64,000 nt of DNA from a virus. Positions 52,682 through 63,618 of this stretch are shown here, in pieces (positions within the stretch are counted from its first letter, which is position 1; the number at the start of each line of letters is the position of its first letter). The position numbers were made by a program, and so were the translations under genes. Location: positions 1 through 64,000 of IMG/VR virus record IMGVR_UViG_3300006736_003672. One strand, 5' to 3'. Under the pieces are notes generated by a model. That model was given only the letters and a program-made list of their open reading frames with translations. It had not been told where the DNA came from and ran no database searches.

Positions 52682-55600
52682 ATGAGTACCAAAGACTATT
52701 TCAATAAAGACCAATCTATTATTAGGGTCGCCGCATCTGCTTCCATGGGCGATCTTGGAAATGAAGTAGAATCGGCTGAATTTATACAAGAGAAAATAAA
52801 AGATACAGATCGTTTTGTACCTTTTGTAGATTTTTCGAAACCAGAAAATTTTGTTAGATTTGGATCCGCTGAAGAATACTATGCTGAATCTATTAAAAGA
52901 GTATATAGAACATATCCATATGACGGATCTTTAAAAGAAAAGACCCAGTGGCACAATAGTTCTTCCTTTTTGGATCGATATATTTTTGATAAGGTTTATC
53001 CTCGTTCAACAGGGTACGCTATTTTTTCTTCCAATGGTTGGGGGTCTGTTTCAGCGACCAAAGGCGCCATGGCGACCGAAAATGAATATGGTCTTTCAGC
53101 AACGCCAGAGTATATTTTAATCAAGGGGGGCCCGCATAAAGATCCTAGCTATTCGTCAATGTCAAAACTGTTCCCATCGGCTGATGGGAAATCTAATATT
53201 TATGACTATGATAAAAATAGAGAATCAAATTTAAAATTTGGAGGCAATGATGGAAATACAGTTGAATTCTGGTTGTGGAAACATGATTTTGATCCATCTA
53301 AGACAAAAAAAGAAGTTATTTTCGATGCAACTACGACAGATTATGTGTCTTCTAGTACATTCTATGGTCGCTTAAGAATTGAATTATCTGCTACAACAAG
53401 ACAAGATGAATCTCCGTTTTACGTAACATATTTATCTGGCAATGCCGGCGATGTTGACTCTCGTTCAACTGCCGCTTACAATGGCGGCGGGTTTTATAGC
53501 GCTTCAATAGGAGATAATTTAACTACCGCTTCTATTGCTGATAGAAGCTGGCATCATTATGCATTTACGTTTAGCACTTCGGGCAGCGGCACCGGCCCGG
53601 GCGGAACTCGCGTCAGATTATATGTAGATGGAGACCTGAACACAGAAACAATTGTTGGAACTAGTGCCAGTTATGTAAGTGGGAATATTAATGCAGCTAT
53701 TGGTGCGTTAATCACCGAGCAGTCTGGTGCTGAAAATATAGATTGGTCTGATGCCACAGGCTATGGTAAAATGTCTGCTTCAGTAGATGAATTTAGGTTC
53801 TGGAAGGTGGAAAGAACTCCAAAAGAAATCGGGCGCAATTGGTTTACTCAAGTTTATGGTGGGACAAATACGGACGACGCAAATACTCAACTAGGAGTAT
53901 ATTATAAATTTAATGAGGGGGTCTCCGCGACATCCAGTTATGATTCGAAAGTCTTGGATTACTCCGGAAGAATCTCTTCAGGATCTTGGGAAGGATATCT
54001 ATCGACTTCTCGTAATACAGGATCGGCAATATTATCTGCCAGTGCCGCAGTATATGAATTTGAGGATCCCATTCTTTATTCATTCCACACCAACGTCACT
54101 AGCGCTTTAGATAGTTACTCAAAATTAGGAAAGAACTTTGATTATCAAAATAATGCTTCGATTTATAATAGTATCCCAGAATGGATAATATCAGAAGATA
54201 GATATGTTGGCTCTAATTTATTAAAATTGACACAAATTATGTCAAGCTATTTTGACACACTGGCCTATCAAATTAAAGCACTACCATCAATAAAGAATAT
54301 ATCTTATACACCATTTACATCTTCTTTTATTAGTACGGGTTCGGGCCCCACAGGCAGTGGTGAGTACAAGCCTCTTCCTTTTGCCAATAGACTTCTAGAA
54401 TCCGCCGGATTAACTACGCCAGAAATATTTCTTGATGCTGATGTAATTTCTAAATTTACCTCGAGAGATGAAAAAATTCTCTTTAAAGATAATCTTTATG
54501 ATACAAAAAATTTAATTTACCAAAATATATATAATAATTTAATCTACATTTATAAGTCAAAAGGGACCGAAAAGGCTTTTAGAAACGCCATTAGGTGTTT
54601 TGGCATAGATGATGAATTAATTAAGATAAATGTATACGCCAATAATATAACTTACGAACTTAAAGATAGTTACAATTATACAGTCCAAAAAAAGAATTTT
54701 GTAGACTTTCATATTCCAGATCACAACACCGCTGTAATATACCAAGCGACTAGTAGCAACTCAAATACAGTGTCTTTTATTTCCGGCAGCGAGGAATTTT
54801 ACAGCGGTTCGGCAAGAACACTAGAGGCTGAAATTATATTCCCTCGCAGAGAAACTTATGAAAAACCAGGACAATATATAATAGCTCCCGGGCTCACTTC
54901 TTCTTTGTTTGGCACCAAGGGCGCCTATTCTATCAATACTGAATTACAATCGGATCTAAATGATCATAGATATACAACATGGCAGCAACAAGATCATGGT
55001 GACTTAAGAGTTATGGCTGTAAAAGATACGCATGATATTTTATCGACAAACGCATACTTTAAGTTAACATCCAGCACAATGGCCATCAATTTAACTTCCG
55101 CTGTCTTTTATGATGTTTATGAAGGCGAAAAGTGGAATTTTGCAGTTAGAATTCGACCTTCGACATACCCAATGGCCAATAAGGTTTCTGGTTCTCGCGA
55201 TGCTTATGCTCATGGTTCCGGAACTGTTGAGTTTTGCGGGGTAAATGCTTCAAACAACGCCATAAGAAATGAATTTTATTTGACTGCCTCTTCTCCTTTT
55301 CCTGGTTCCGATATTGGCGCGTCTCGTGTCAACCACTGGATAGGGTCACCTAAAAGAGTATACGCTGGTGCCTTGAGAGCAAACTTTACAGGAACATTGC
55401 AGGTTTATTCAGATGTTAAAGTATCATCTGTAAGATATTGGTTTGATTATTTGCCAGATGAGGCTATCAAAGCCCATGCTAAGGATTCTGGCAACGCCGG
55501 CGTCGTTCACCCATATGATTATGCTTATTTATTTAATGCTCCTACTGCCAGCCTTTGTTATATTCCCAAGATTGAAACGTTGGCGCTTAATTGGGACTTC

Positions 55601-58600
55601 GACAGGGTTACTGGCTCAGACTCAACAGGAGGGTTCGTTGTAGAAGATATTTCTTCTGGGTCAGCAGCACTTACAGGAAAATACGGACCACTTGGAAACA
55701 TTCTAAATGCACAACATACTGGTGTTGGTTATGGCTTTAAAGCTAGTAGCGCAAAAGTTGTTGATAAAAATTATTTACCAGTAGCCAGGCAAAGATTACC
55801 AGAATCAGTAGCTAGCAGCGACATGATCGAGATCAGAAATAGAGATGATATAAACTTTACAAGAGAAACGAGACCAATAACACATTTTATTGCTGTTGAA
55901 AAAAGCATGTACCAAACAATATCAGAAGAAATGATGAAAATGTTTGCGACAATTAAAGATTTTAATTCTCTTATTGGAGAACCGGTTAATAGATATCGTC
56001 AATCATATAAGAGAATGGAAAAATTAAGACAACTATTCTTTGAAAGAGTTGAAAATGTTTCCGATCTAGACAGATATATAGAATTTTATAAATGGTTAGA
56101 TTCTTCAATTGATAAGATAATTGAACAGTTTTTTCCAATTTCGTCTGATGCTTCTGACTCTATTAGAAATATGGTCGAGAGCCATGTACTAGAGAGAAAT
56201 AAATATTGGACTAAGTTCCCAACACTTGAAATGAAGCACGATCCTCCAACAGGGCAAATTCTTGCTATTAATGAATTGTTATATCCATGGAAACAGGGTC
56301 ATGCTCCTCTTCCTGATAATGCCGCAACTGCAGTAGACTGTATTGATACAACTGATTACATAGCCAGCAGCGCGGACGCTTCGTTTACAATAGCGATTCC
56401 TACGTCGGCCAACGGCTTAGGCGGCACAGCTGTTACATTTTTACTTGATCAAGACAAAGATGACGTTAGCCAAGCAACGGCTGCAGCTAACACAATCACA
56501 ATCGGGACCAAAGACGGTACCGACGCGCTAGTGGCATCATTTCTTATCAATGCTATTAATGGAGTAACAGCTGGTCGCTTTATATATGCATCAGAAGGAA
56601 ATGGTCAGGCAGGTCATGACTTGGGCATTACTGCGGAACAAGGCTCAAGTGATACCCAGATTACACTTACGATGGATACAATTGGCAACGTTGGTAATAT
56701 TATTAATGCGCTAGCTAGCGCCTCTGGTGTTAATATAATTGACGTGACAGGCTTTACTGGCGGTACTCTTCTTCCGGAAAACTGCCTTTGGTGGAAAGAT
56801 CGTCTCGGAAGAGATGGGACAACGCCTCTTGGCTCTCAAGATGGTGCCACCGATAGAAGCAAAGAAGCAATTAGAAGAATTGCCACAACAATTGTTTCAA
56901 GTTCTGGTCCCACATACCAATCTAACCCATACGTATATAGAAAATTAACTAGACCATATAAGTTTTCAACCGATGTGAGCGTTGAACTTCATGGTGGGAT
57001 CAATTTTGCTCCCAGCAAAAGATTAGATTTTTACAAAAACTTATTAACTTTTGGAAGAAACAATCATATTCAAATAGATTTGAATGATTTTGAAAATCCT
57101 GCATGCACAGACTTGCTCGATCTTAAGAAAAAATCAAGACAGCCGTTTAAGGTTACTTTTTCTACCGATGCGCAGAGCAAAGGAGAGATTTATGCTCCAT
57201 TTAGTATTTTCAGTTCTTCGGAGGGGGCATCAGATGTTACAGCTGGAATAACAAGTATTCATACTGATGCATACGGATATTGCAAAGAAGTTCCTATGCA
57301 AGGGCCGTTTACAGAACAATATGTTGGAGGTATGCCTCATAGGCATGCCGCTATTTTTACTTCCGCCAAAAATGGACCAAAAAGTATTGCATTTAATGGC
57401 GTGGATAATCAGTCTCAACTAGACGTGCCACATGCTGATAATCTCAGCTTTGGCGATGCATCTGAGGATTCGCCTCTTTCGTTCGCTGCTTGGGTAAAAG
57501 TAGATAGCGATTGGCCAGAAATATTTAGGATTGTTGCGAAAACAAAGTCCTCCGCGAGCACTGTTGAGTATTACTGGAGTATTCTAAATGACCGAAGTAA
57601 TTCTGATTTTGATTATAGAATGATTGCTGTGCTCGTAGACGAAAACACGAGCAATGCCTACATAGGTCAAAAATCAAACGCTACAGATGCAATGAAAGCC
57701 TATGAAGACACATGGATTCATGTTTGTGTTACATATGCCGCCACAGAAGCTTCTAGCGGTATTATAATGTATGTTAATGGTGAAGTGCATGCAACTGCTG
57801 CATATGAGGCTGGTTCCTATACTGCAATGCACAATTACGGAGCCGGTAGCGATCTCGCCATCGGCAGGGGCCAATCTTATAATGGGATTGATGTTGCTAA
57901 AGGGGCCATCGATGAGCTAGTAATATTTAATAAAGCATTGTCCCCTGCAGAAATCACAACTCTTTACAACAACGGTGGGACTTGGATGTTAACTGATTCC
58001 TGGTCTGCCCAAAGTAATATAGTTTCTTGGTGGAGAATGGGCGATGGACAGAGCATAACGTTCGACAACGCCGGCGTTCGCAACGACGCCACCTTCGCAG
58101 TCAAAAATTTTACTATTTTAGATCAAGTTTCCTCCAACGATGCTACGATGTCCAGTTTCCAAGGCACTGCAACTAGCGGCATTACTCCATACGCAGTTGA
58201 CCGCCAATCGCTTGTATCCAATAGACCGGAAGCCTGGAGCGTAGTATTGCCTGCTTATAGCAACGGAAAACCAACTCAGATTAGACTTGTCGAAGTCGAT
58301 TCAGATGAGCCAAGATCCTGGGTCGCCCGGGAGGGATATGCTAAAAGGCCAGTTAATATTAAAAATATTCAGCAGCTTACTGGAAATGAAATAACTGAGC
58401 GCACGATTATTGGAAATTATACCAAAAATTATCAAGTTGTACAAACATCCGGTCGCTATACCAATCCTAGATATTTTGCCGAAACAAAAGGAGCTATATC
58501 AGAATCAGTTGCATCAACAACTGTTTCAGGCGTATATGACTTCGCATTGCCAGATAGAGGAAGACACGCTTCTGTATTTGTAGAAAAGTTTTCTTCTCCT

Positions 58601-61600
58601 GGTGGTCCAGAAGTTATGTCTAGAGGCTTCTTAGATATCGTCGCAGAAGAATTTTCAGTATATAATAGTTTAAACAATAGAAATCTTAGTGTAAGACAAC
58701 CATTACAGACGTTGTTAACAAGGCACGCTAACTCTGGCGGATATGCTAGCTTCACTCCAGATTATCTTTTAACTCACCCGCCAAGCGCTTCGTATCATAA
58801 GACTTATAGAAATCGCAGGGGCAAAATAATGTTTAGCTCAAGCGCGGGCACTAGTGAAACTAATATCCTCCCCGTCGGCGGAAATGTTTTCGCAAACGCC
58901 CCCGGATCATTCCACGCCGTTACGGGGTCTTCTTTTGATAACTGGTATGTCATGCGCACGATACCAAGAAGCGATGTGCAATATGCATGGATTGCACACT
59001 CTGTTCATCATGTTACAGGAGTCGCGGCCGAGCCTGCTAATTTATACGCCCGAGAATATAAAGCTGTCGGAGGATCAACACGTTCTGATTTTACAATTCT
59101 TGGATATCAAAAGCCCGCTTACATGAGAAGTGGCTCAGAAGAGCATGATGCATATAACGCCTGGAACGCTTCAACAGACATTGTATTTGTGTCTTCTAGT
59201 GATTTTGTTTCTTTTTTCGCGACAGGATATGCCACTCCTCAACGAGCTTTTGGAATGTCTGTATTGTCTAATTACCACGCATCGGCGGGACAGTATGGCT
59301 TTATTCATACGGATTTTGTAGGCATGAACACTATTATTCAAGAACCTATTTCGTCGTCTTTTAATACTTTAGGTCACGATCTTAATATAGGAGTCACGCA
59401 CACAACAGCAGCGGATGAACGGTTGTATCTTAATTATGGTTCGGCAGCTCGGCTTCCAGACCATCCCGGAGGCATTATTACAGCTACGAATACGAATTCC
59501 ACCACTGGTACCCCCGGGATCAAGAAGGGAATATGGGCAGATGCAGCTTTATTGAATAGCCTCCTCCTTAATCGTAATGGCCCATATCATTACCCATCTT
59601 GGAAACAAGTTAGAACAGGAGAACACCCTGTCGCGCGACATCAGAGAAGAAACAATATACTTGACTTTACAATTGGTCCGATTGCTTCTTTACGGATTCC
59701 AACCACAGTTAAGCAGCTCTCTGCCGATCTCAAACATGCCGGCCGGTATACTGAATTACGATACGGAAGAGAAATATTTACAGCCGATATAATTAAAGAA
59801 TTAGATGCAAAAGGTGTAAAATTTCCAGTAAGAAAAGAAACTATCACACCTGTTACTAGTAAGTATAAGCCATTAGAGCATACTATAGTCGACTCAGATA
59901 CAGAAATTAAAGTTGTTGGCGTTCACAACATCTTTACTTTAAGAAATACGCTTGGCAATAACATGAATTATTTTCCAATTGGACAGGGCGTACTGGACCA
60001 ACAATTAGGAATTACTCCTGATTTTAATAATGTCGTATATGATGAAATAACAAATGAACTTAATTCTCCTGTTACGCTCATGCTAGAAGGAGAGAGAAAA
60101 TCATACGATTTGGTAAACTTATCTTATAGAGAAATTATTTTTCCGAAAGAAGAAAATACTTACTTGGCTAAAATTCGCGGGAGGCAACATTACTCAGAAT
60201 CTGCAGGATTGACTCATGAAGGTTATGATCGTAGAGATTATCGAACATTTTGGAGAAATCGGGCAGAAGATAGGTTAAGAACAGATAGTGTTGCTTTAAA
60301 CTCAATGGGGATTCCAATTAAAGAAAGCATGTGGAACGGGGACACAACCGGATATGCGGTTAAGCTAAGGCAGTTTGATCGTTTGGTGGATACAAACGAC
60401 GGCGTAGCGGATTTTAGCGATGGCTTGGAAATGATTCCAACGTGTTTAAGTGTTTGGCCACTGGATTCAACTTCAGCTTCCGGCTCTGTGTGCGGCGAAC
60501 TGTTTTCGAATCCATACATGTCAATGACAGCTAGTTATATCACAGCTTCGGCAACATTATATGACACTGCCGGCCCTGAAGTGATGGTTGTTCCGACTGC
60601 ATCGCAAACATACTTATTTCAAAATCTATATCATGCTCTTTCCCCTAATTCACACTACATTACTAATGTTCCTCCAAAATATGTTTCTGTATGCGGCGAC
60701 GACGTCGTCGGCGGCAGGGGTTTTTCTGGCTCTCATTTCAAACCTCAATGGAGTTCTAGTTTTTTGTCAGGTAAATCTCCTTTTTATGATTCATATGAAG
60801 ACTGGGCCTTAGATGTGAGAACGATGGGTCAAGGATATTCAATTGTTCCCGAATTTAAGATCTCTGATCACATGGATTATTATATCGATAATGGATACGA
60901 AGAAACAAATAAAAAATTCTTGTCTCTTATAGGCGCGCTACACACAGCTAGTTCAGACACACCGACCTCTACTGGAAATCAAACATTTTATAAACTGTAT
61001 TCTCATTCTGACTTTATGAAATTTTCTCAGCTTATTAATTCAGATTATTTGGGCACATCGCTTTATGATTATGATGCGAAAGGAAGAACAAAAGACTTTA
61101 CTTTAAGGTGTAAGGCAATTAAGAAGTTGTTGCCGTATAATGGTTTTTATCCGGTGAATCGATGTATACAATTAGGAACTATGTTTTCACAAAGTTACGG
61201 ACCATATTTGACGGCTTCAACTTTTGTACACCCTTATGAACAATTGCAATCAGTGTTACAGCCGTTTTTCGCCCCAGGTATTATGTACAATACAATTAAG
61301 TCAGGTGTCGCTGTAGATTGGGCAGCATATACAGGATCGGCTCCATCTGCAGGTGGCCATAATTCTTTAAGCGCGCTCTCTCAAACCGCCAGCGCCGGCG
61401 CCATGTCGGTAACGCCCGTCGCGGTAGATGGCGGATCCACTGATAATTATCACAATTTTAGATATCCATTTGAGTCTCTTATTGAGCCTCACGCATATAT
61501 GCCAAGTGAAAATCAAGGGAAGAGACCTGAACAATACATGATGTTACCCGCCGGAACTCCACAGCAAGGTGGTTCAAATACCATTGGGGTCGATGACGGC

Positions 61601-63556
61601 GCCGCCAATAAACATGCAATATGGACTGGAGAATATGAACAAAATTACAGTATGGCAATGCATAATTTTTTGGGGGAGATACCAAGATTTTTCTTAGATG
61701 ACGGTAAATTTCAAAGTTTTAAATCTAGGCCCGGAACCTTCCATTTAATATCTGGGACAACATATTTTATGGACGTTCTGATGTATAAATCGGGTTATAA
61801 TTATAGCAAGAGCGGCAGCGCGGTAGACGATCCAGCTCGCCAAGAAAGATCCCAAAATGATATGATTATGTTTGAAGGACCTGATTATCCGTTCGAATCT
61901 AATGACGCGTCGGTATGGTATGCAGATATGTATAGACAAAATATGCAGTCAGGTTCAGCTAGAGGTATTCATTACGGACCAGCCTGTCAAACTTCAAACA
62001 ACTGGTGGGGTCACGAAAATGTCGGAAGTTCCGATGTACATTCTGGAACGATTGCTCATCATATGCAAGATCCGGCATTTGCTCCATATACACCACCATA
62101 TTTTTACGGCAAATCAGTAGCCAGACTAGCGTTTTCACCACACAAATCCAAACTGTTGCTTTCAGCAGTCGACCTTAATGCTTCTTATGGAGAAGTGGGA
62201 GAGTTTACAGTAGAAGAAATTCTAAAAGGCGCCCAATTAGAAACACAATATGATCCTGATCCTGAAGAAACATGGAATAGACTTTCAGATTATGGATCTG
62301 GATCATACAAGATATGGACTATAGATAATGACAACCAGAACGGAGCTACTGACGGCTCTGGCGGCAGCGACAGTCTTGCTTTGAAATCTAAAATGACAAT
62401 TGGGTCGTCATTAAATCTATTTGGCAAGACAATTGTACCAGAGATTACATATAATCCAATTACTGGCCAGGCAGTAGAAGCAAAGGCGTCGTTGAGTGAT
62501 GAATCTCTTCAATCTTGGGTCATTTCGCCAAAATTCGAAACACCAATATTAAACTTTTCTGGCAACATTGATGCAAATTTGGGCTATTCTACACGTGGAA
62601 TGTGGTATGGTTATGGAGTTGAGCCAACTGGTTCTCAAGGAATTTATATGGGTTTGAGAGAATCACACCCAACAACTATATTAAAAGCAATGCTCGGAGG
62701 TGCAGGTGAAAACGCGCTACATGGAATAGGAACTCAGCCTGCAGACGAAACCAGGCTAGGTCATCGTCAAACTGGTTCGCTATATCAAGTATTAGGCTTT
62801 CCGCAAAGTACTAGTCTTGTTGGCCCGACAAGAAAATTAGGTCAAATAGCACAAAACAAAACAATATCAGAAGCTGTCATCGCTGTGCCTATAAAAGCAA
62901 ATTTTGATCAAGGTAAAAGTCCATTTTTCCCAATTTCTCGAGATAAAATTCACGCTGCCAAGCTTCGTATAGAAGAAGGTAAGGGCGCCGAAGATATCTT
63001 TTTGGAACGAAAAGGAGTTGCCGCTCCAAGTCAAACAGTATATGATATGGTTACAAAGTTGAGAAAATATTATTTACCACCTCACATGGATTTTGTTGCA
63101 AATCCGACTATAGAACCATTTGCTGCAATTGTTTTTGAGTTTCATCATTGTTTACAAAAGCAAGATCTTATCGATATTTGGCAAAATCTTATGCCAAAAA
63201 TTGCCATGGAAGCAGAAAAAGATGAATCAGTTGTTACAATTACCGCCGCCGGCGCGAGAGACTTTTTAGATATTGAGAATTTGCCTAAAGATACTAGATG
63301 GATGGTCTTCAAAGTTAAGCAGAAGGCAGAGAAAAGCTATTACAGCGTGACAGAGGATGTTAGAGATGATCATAGATTTAGGTTTGATATTGGGGAAGAT
63401 AAATATAAAAATCCAAAGTATAATTACAACTGGCCTTATGATTTCTTCTCTTTAATTGAGTTGGTACAATTAGAGTCGGAGCTTCAAATTTATGGACGAG
63501 GTCAAGCGGCTGTTGATGCTGCTGAAGAAGAGGGGCCACCGGAGGGCTTTTTCTAA
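52682..63556 (+). CDS. Giant virion protein (3624 residues) with two LamG domains
   Basis: An uninterrupted frame of 10.9 kb starting four bases after the previous gene. Residues about 192-385 form a LamG/concanavalin-like lectin domain (VEFWLWKHDF, SWHHYAFTF, VRLYVDGDLN, VDEFRFWKVERTPKEIG). A second lies at about 1570-1766 (SFAAWVKVDSD, WIHVCVTYA, IIMYVNGEVHA, IDELVIFNKALSPAEI). Residues about 1217-1365 hold the FTGG-type inserted domain also present upstream. The rest is Ser/Tyr/Asn-rich beta-like sequence with a helical region at 1110-1170. The lectin domains suggest glycan binding at the tail tip, so it may be a huge baseplate-linked adsorption protein. The position after gp6 suggests it may replace gp7/gp10-type proteins. 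Function inferred. Confidence 0.83.
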   Translation: MSTKDYFNKDQSIIRVAASASMGDLGNEVESAEFIQEKIKDTDRFVPFVDFSKPENFVRFGSAEEYYAESIKRVYRTYPYDGSLKEKTQWHNSSSFLDRYIFDKVYPRSTGYAIFSSNGWGSVSATKGAMATENEYGLSATPEYILIKGGPHKDPSYSSMSKLFPSADGKSNIYDYDKNRESNLKFGGNDGNTVEFWLWKHDFDPSKTKKEVIFDATTTDYVSSSTFYGRLRIELSATTRQDESPFYVTYLSGNAGDVDSRSTAAYNGGGFYSASIGDNLTTASIADRSWHHYAFTFSTSGSGTGPGGTRVRLYVDGDLNTETIVGTSASYVSGNINAAIGALITEQSGAENIDWSDATGYGKMSASVDEFRFWKVERTPKEIGRNWFTQVYGGTNTDDANTQLGVYYKFNEGVSATSSYDSKVLDYSGRISSGSWEGYLSTSRNTGSAILSASAAVYEFEDPILYSFHTNVTSALDSYSKLGKNFDYQNNASIYNSIPEWIISEDRYVGSNLLKLTQIMSSYFDTLAYQIKALPSIKNISYTPFTSSFISTGSGPTGSGEYKPLPFANRLLESAGLTTPEIFLDADVISKFTSRDEKILFKDNLYDTKNLIYQNIYNNLIYIYKSKGTEKAFRNAIRCFGIDDELIKINVYANNITYELKDSYNYTVQKKNFVDFHIPDHNTAVIYQATSSNSNTVSFISGSEEFYSGSARTLEAEIIFPRRETYEKPGQYIIAPGLTSSLFGTKGAYSINTELQSDLNDHRYTTWQQQDHGDLRVMAVKDTHDILSTNAYFKLTSSTMAINLTSAVFYDVYEGEKWNFAVRIRPSTYPMANKVSGSRDAYAHGSGTVEFCGVNASNNAIRNEFYLTASSPFPGSDIGASRVNHWIGSPKRVYAGALRANFTGTLQVYSDVKVSSVRYWFDYLPDEAIKAHAKDSGNAGVVHPYDYAYLFNAPTASLCYIPKIETLALNWDFDRVTGSDSTGGFVVEDISSGSAALTGKYGPLGNILNAQHTGVGYGFKASSAKVVDKNYLPVARQRLPESVASSDMIEIRNRDDINFTRETRPITHFIAVEKSMYQTISEEMMKMFATIKDFNSLIGEPVNRYRQSYKRMEKLRQLFFERVENVSDLDRYIEFYKWLDSSIDKIIEQFFPISSDASDSIRNMVESHVLERNKYWTKFPTLEMKHDPPTGQILAINELLYPWKQGHAPLPDNAATAVDCIDTTDYIASSADASFTIAIPTSANGLGGTAVTFLLDQDKDDVSQATAAANTITIGTKDGTDALVASFLINAINGVTAGRFIYASEGNGQAGHDLGITAEQGSSDTQITLTMDTIGNVGNIINALASASGVNIIDVTGFTGGTLLPENCLWWKDRLGRDGTTPLGSQDGATDRSKEAIRRIATTIVSSSGPTYQSNPYVYRKLTRPYKFSTDVSVELHGGINFAPSKRLDFYKNLLTFGRNNHIQIDLNDFENPACTDLLDLKKKSRQPFKVTFSTDAQSKGEIYAPFSIFSSSEGASDVTAGITSIHTDAYGYCKEVPMQGPFTEQYVGGMPHRHAAIFTSAKNGPKSIAFNGVDNQSQLDVPHADNLSFGDASEDSPLSFAAWVKVDSDWPEIFRIVAKTKSSASTVEYYWSILNDRSNSDFDYRMIAVLVDENTSNAYIGQKSNATDAMKAYEDTWIHVCVTYAATEASSGIIMYVNGEVHATAAYEAGSYTAMHNYGAGSDLAIGRGQSYNGIDVAKGAIDELVIFNKALSPAEITTLYNNGGTWMLTDSWSAQSNIVSWWRMGDGQSITFDNAGVRNDATFAVKNFTILDQVSSNDATMSSFQGTATSGITPYAVDRQSLVSNRPEAWSVVLPAYSNGKPTQIRLVEVDSDEPRSWVAREGYAKRPVNIKNIQQLTGNEITERTIIGNYTKNYQVVQTSGRYTNPRYFAETKGAISESVASTTVSGVYDFALPDRGRHASVFVEKFSSPGGPEVMSRGFLDIVAEEFSVYNSLNNRNLSVRQPLQTLLTRHANSGGYASFTPDYLLTHPPSASYHKTYRNRRGKIMFSSSAGTSETNILPVGGNVFANAPGSFHAVTGSSFDNWYVMRTIPRSDVQYAWIAHSVHHVTGVAAEPANLYAREYKAVGGSTRSDFTILGYQKPAYMRSGSEEHDAYNAWNASTDIVFVSSSDFVSFFATGYATPQRAFGMSVLSNYHASAGQYGFIHTDFVGMNTIIQEPISSSFNTLGHDLNIGVTHTTAADERLYLNYGSAARLPDHPGGIITATNTNSTTGTPGIKKGIWADAALLNSLLLNRNGPYHYPSWKQVRTGEHPVARHQRRNNILDFTIGPIASLRIPTTVKQLSADLKHAGRYTELRYGREIFTADIIKELDAKGVKFPVRKETITPVTSKYKPLEHTIVDSDTEIKVVGVHNIFTLRNTLGNNMNYFPIGQGVLDQQLGITPDFNNVVYDEITNELNSPVTLMLEGERKSYDLVNLSYREIIFPKEENTYLAKIRGRQHYSESAGLTHEGYDRRDYRTFWRNRAEDRLRTDSVALNSMGIPIKESMWNGDTTGYAVKLRQFDRLVDTNDGVADFSDGLEMIPTCLSVWPLDSTSASGSVCGELFSNPYMSMTASYITASATLYDTAGPEVMVVPTASQTYLFQNLYHALSPNSHYITNVPPKYVSVCGDDVVGGRGFSGSHFKPQWSSSFLSGKSPFYDSYEDWALDVRTMGQGYSIVPEFKISDHMDYYIDNGYEETNKKFLSLIGALHTASSDTPTSTGNQTFYKLYSHSDFMKFSQLINSDYLGTSLYDYDAKGRTKDFTLRCKAIKKLLPYNGFYPVNRCIQLGTMFSQSYGPYLTASTFVHPYEQLQSVLQPFFAPGIMYNTIKSGVAVDWAAYTGSAPSAGGHNSLSALSQTASAGAMSVTPVAVDGGSTDNYHNFRYPFESLIEPHAYMPSENQGKRPEQYMMLPAGTPQQGGSNTIGVDDGAANKHAIWTGEYEQNYSMAMHNFLGEIPRFFLDDGKFQSFKSRPGTFHLISGTTYFMDVLMYKSGYNYSKSGSAVDDPARQERSQNDMIMFEGPDYPFESNDASVWYADMYRQNMQSGSARGIHYGPACQTSNNWWGHENVGSSDVHSGTIAHHMQDPAFAPYTPPYFYGKSVARLAFSPHKSKLLLSAVDLNASYGEVGEFTVEEILKGAQLETQYDPDPEETWNRLSDYGSGSYKIWTIDNDNQNGATDGSGGSDSLALKSKMTIGSSLNLFGKTIVPEITYNPITGQAVEAKASLSDESLQSWVISPKFETPILNFSGNIDANLGYSTRGMWYGYGVEPTGSQGIYMGLRESHPTTILKAMLGGAGENALHGIGTQPADETRLGHRQTGSLYQVLGFPQSTSLVGPTRKLGQIAQNKTISEAVIAVPIKANFDQGKSPFFPISRDKIHAAKLRIEEGKGAEDIFLERKGVAAPSQTVYDMVTKLRKYYLPPHMDFVANPTIEPFAAIVFEFHHCLQKQDLIDIWQNLMPKIAMEAEKDESVVTITAAGARDFLDIENLPKDTRWMVFKVKQKAEKSYYSVTEDVRDDHRFRFDIGEDKYKNPKYNYNWPYDFFSLIELVQLESELQIYGRGQAAVDAAEEEGPPEGFF
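56330..56775 (+). other. Shared inserted domain, copy 2
   Basis: The same domain inside the 3624-residue protein: TITIGTKDGTDALVASFLINAIN, GITAEQGSSDTQITLTMDTIGNVGN and a final GFTGG. Flanking sequence resumes the host protein fold directly after it. Confidence 0.68.
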
Positions 63557-63618
63557 AGTTGAAATGAAGTTTATTTATTTAAGATGAGTAATTACTATGA
63601 GGACAAAAATTATATAAA
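63557..63618 (+). other. Short intergenic gap
   Basis: Sixty-two AT-rich bases. The sequence GAGGACAAAAATTATATAAA precedes the next ATG; GAGGA is about 14 bases upstream and a weak ribosome site. No terminator hairpin is seen. Confidence 0.4.
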
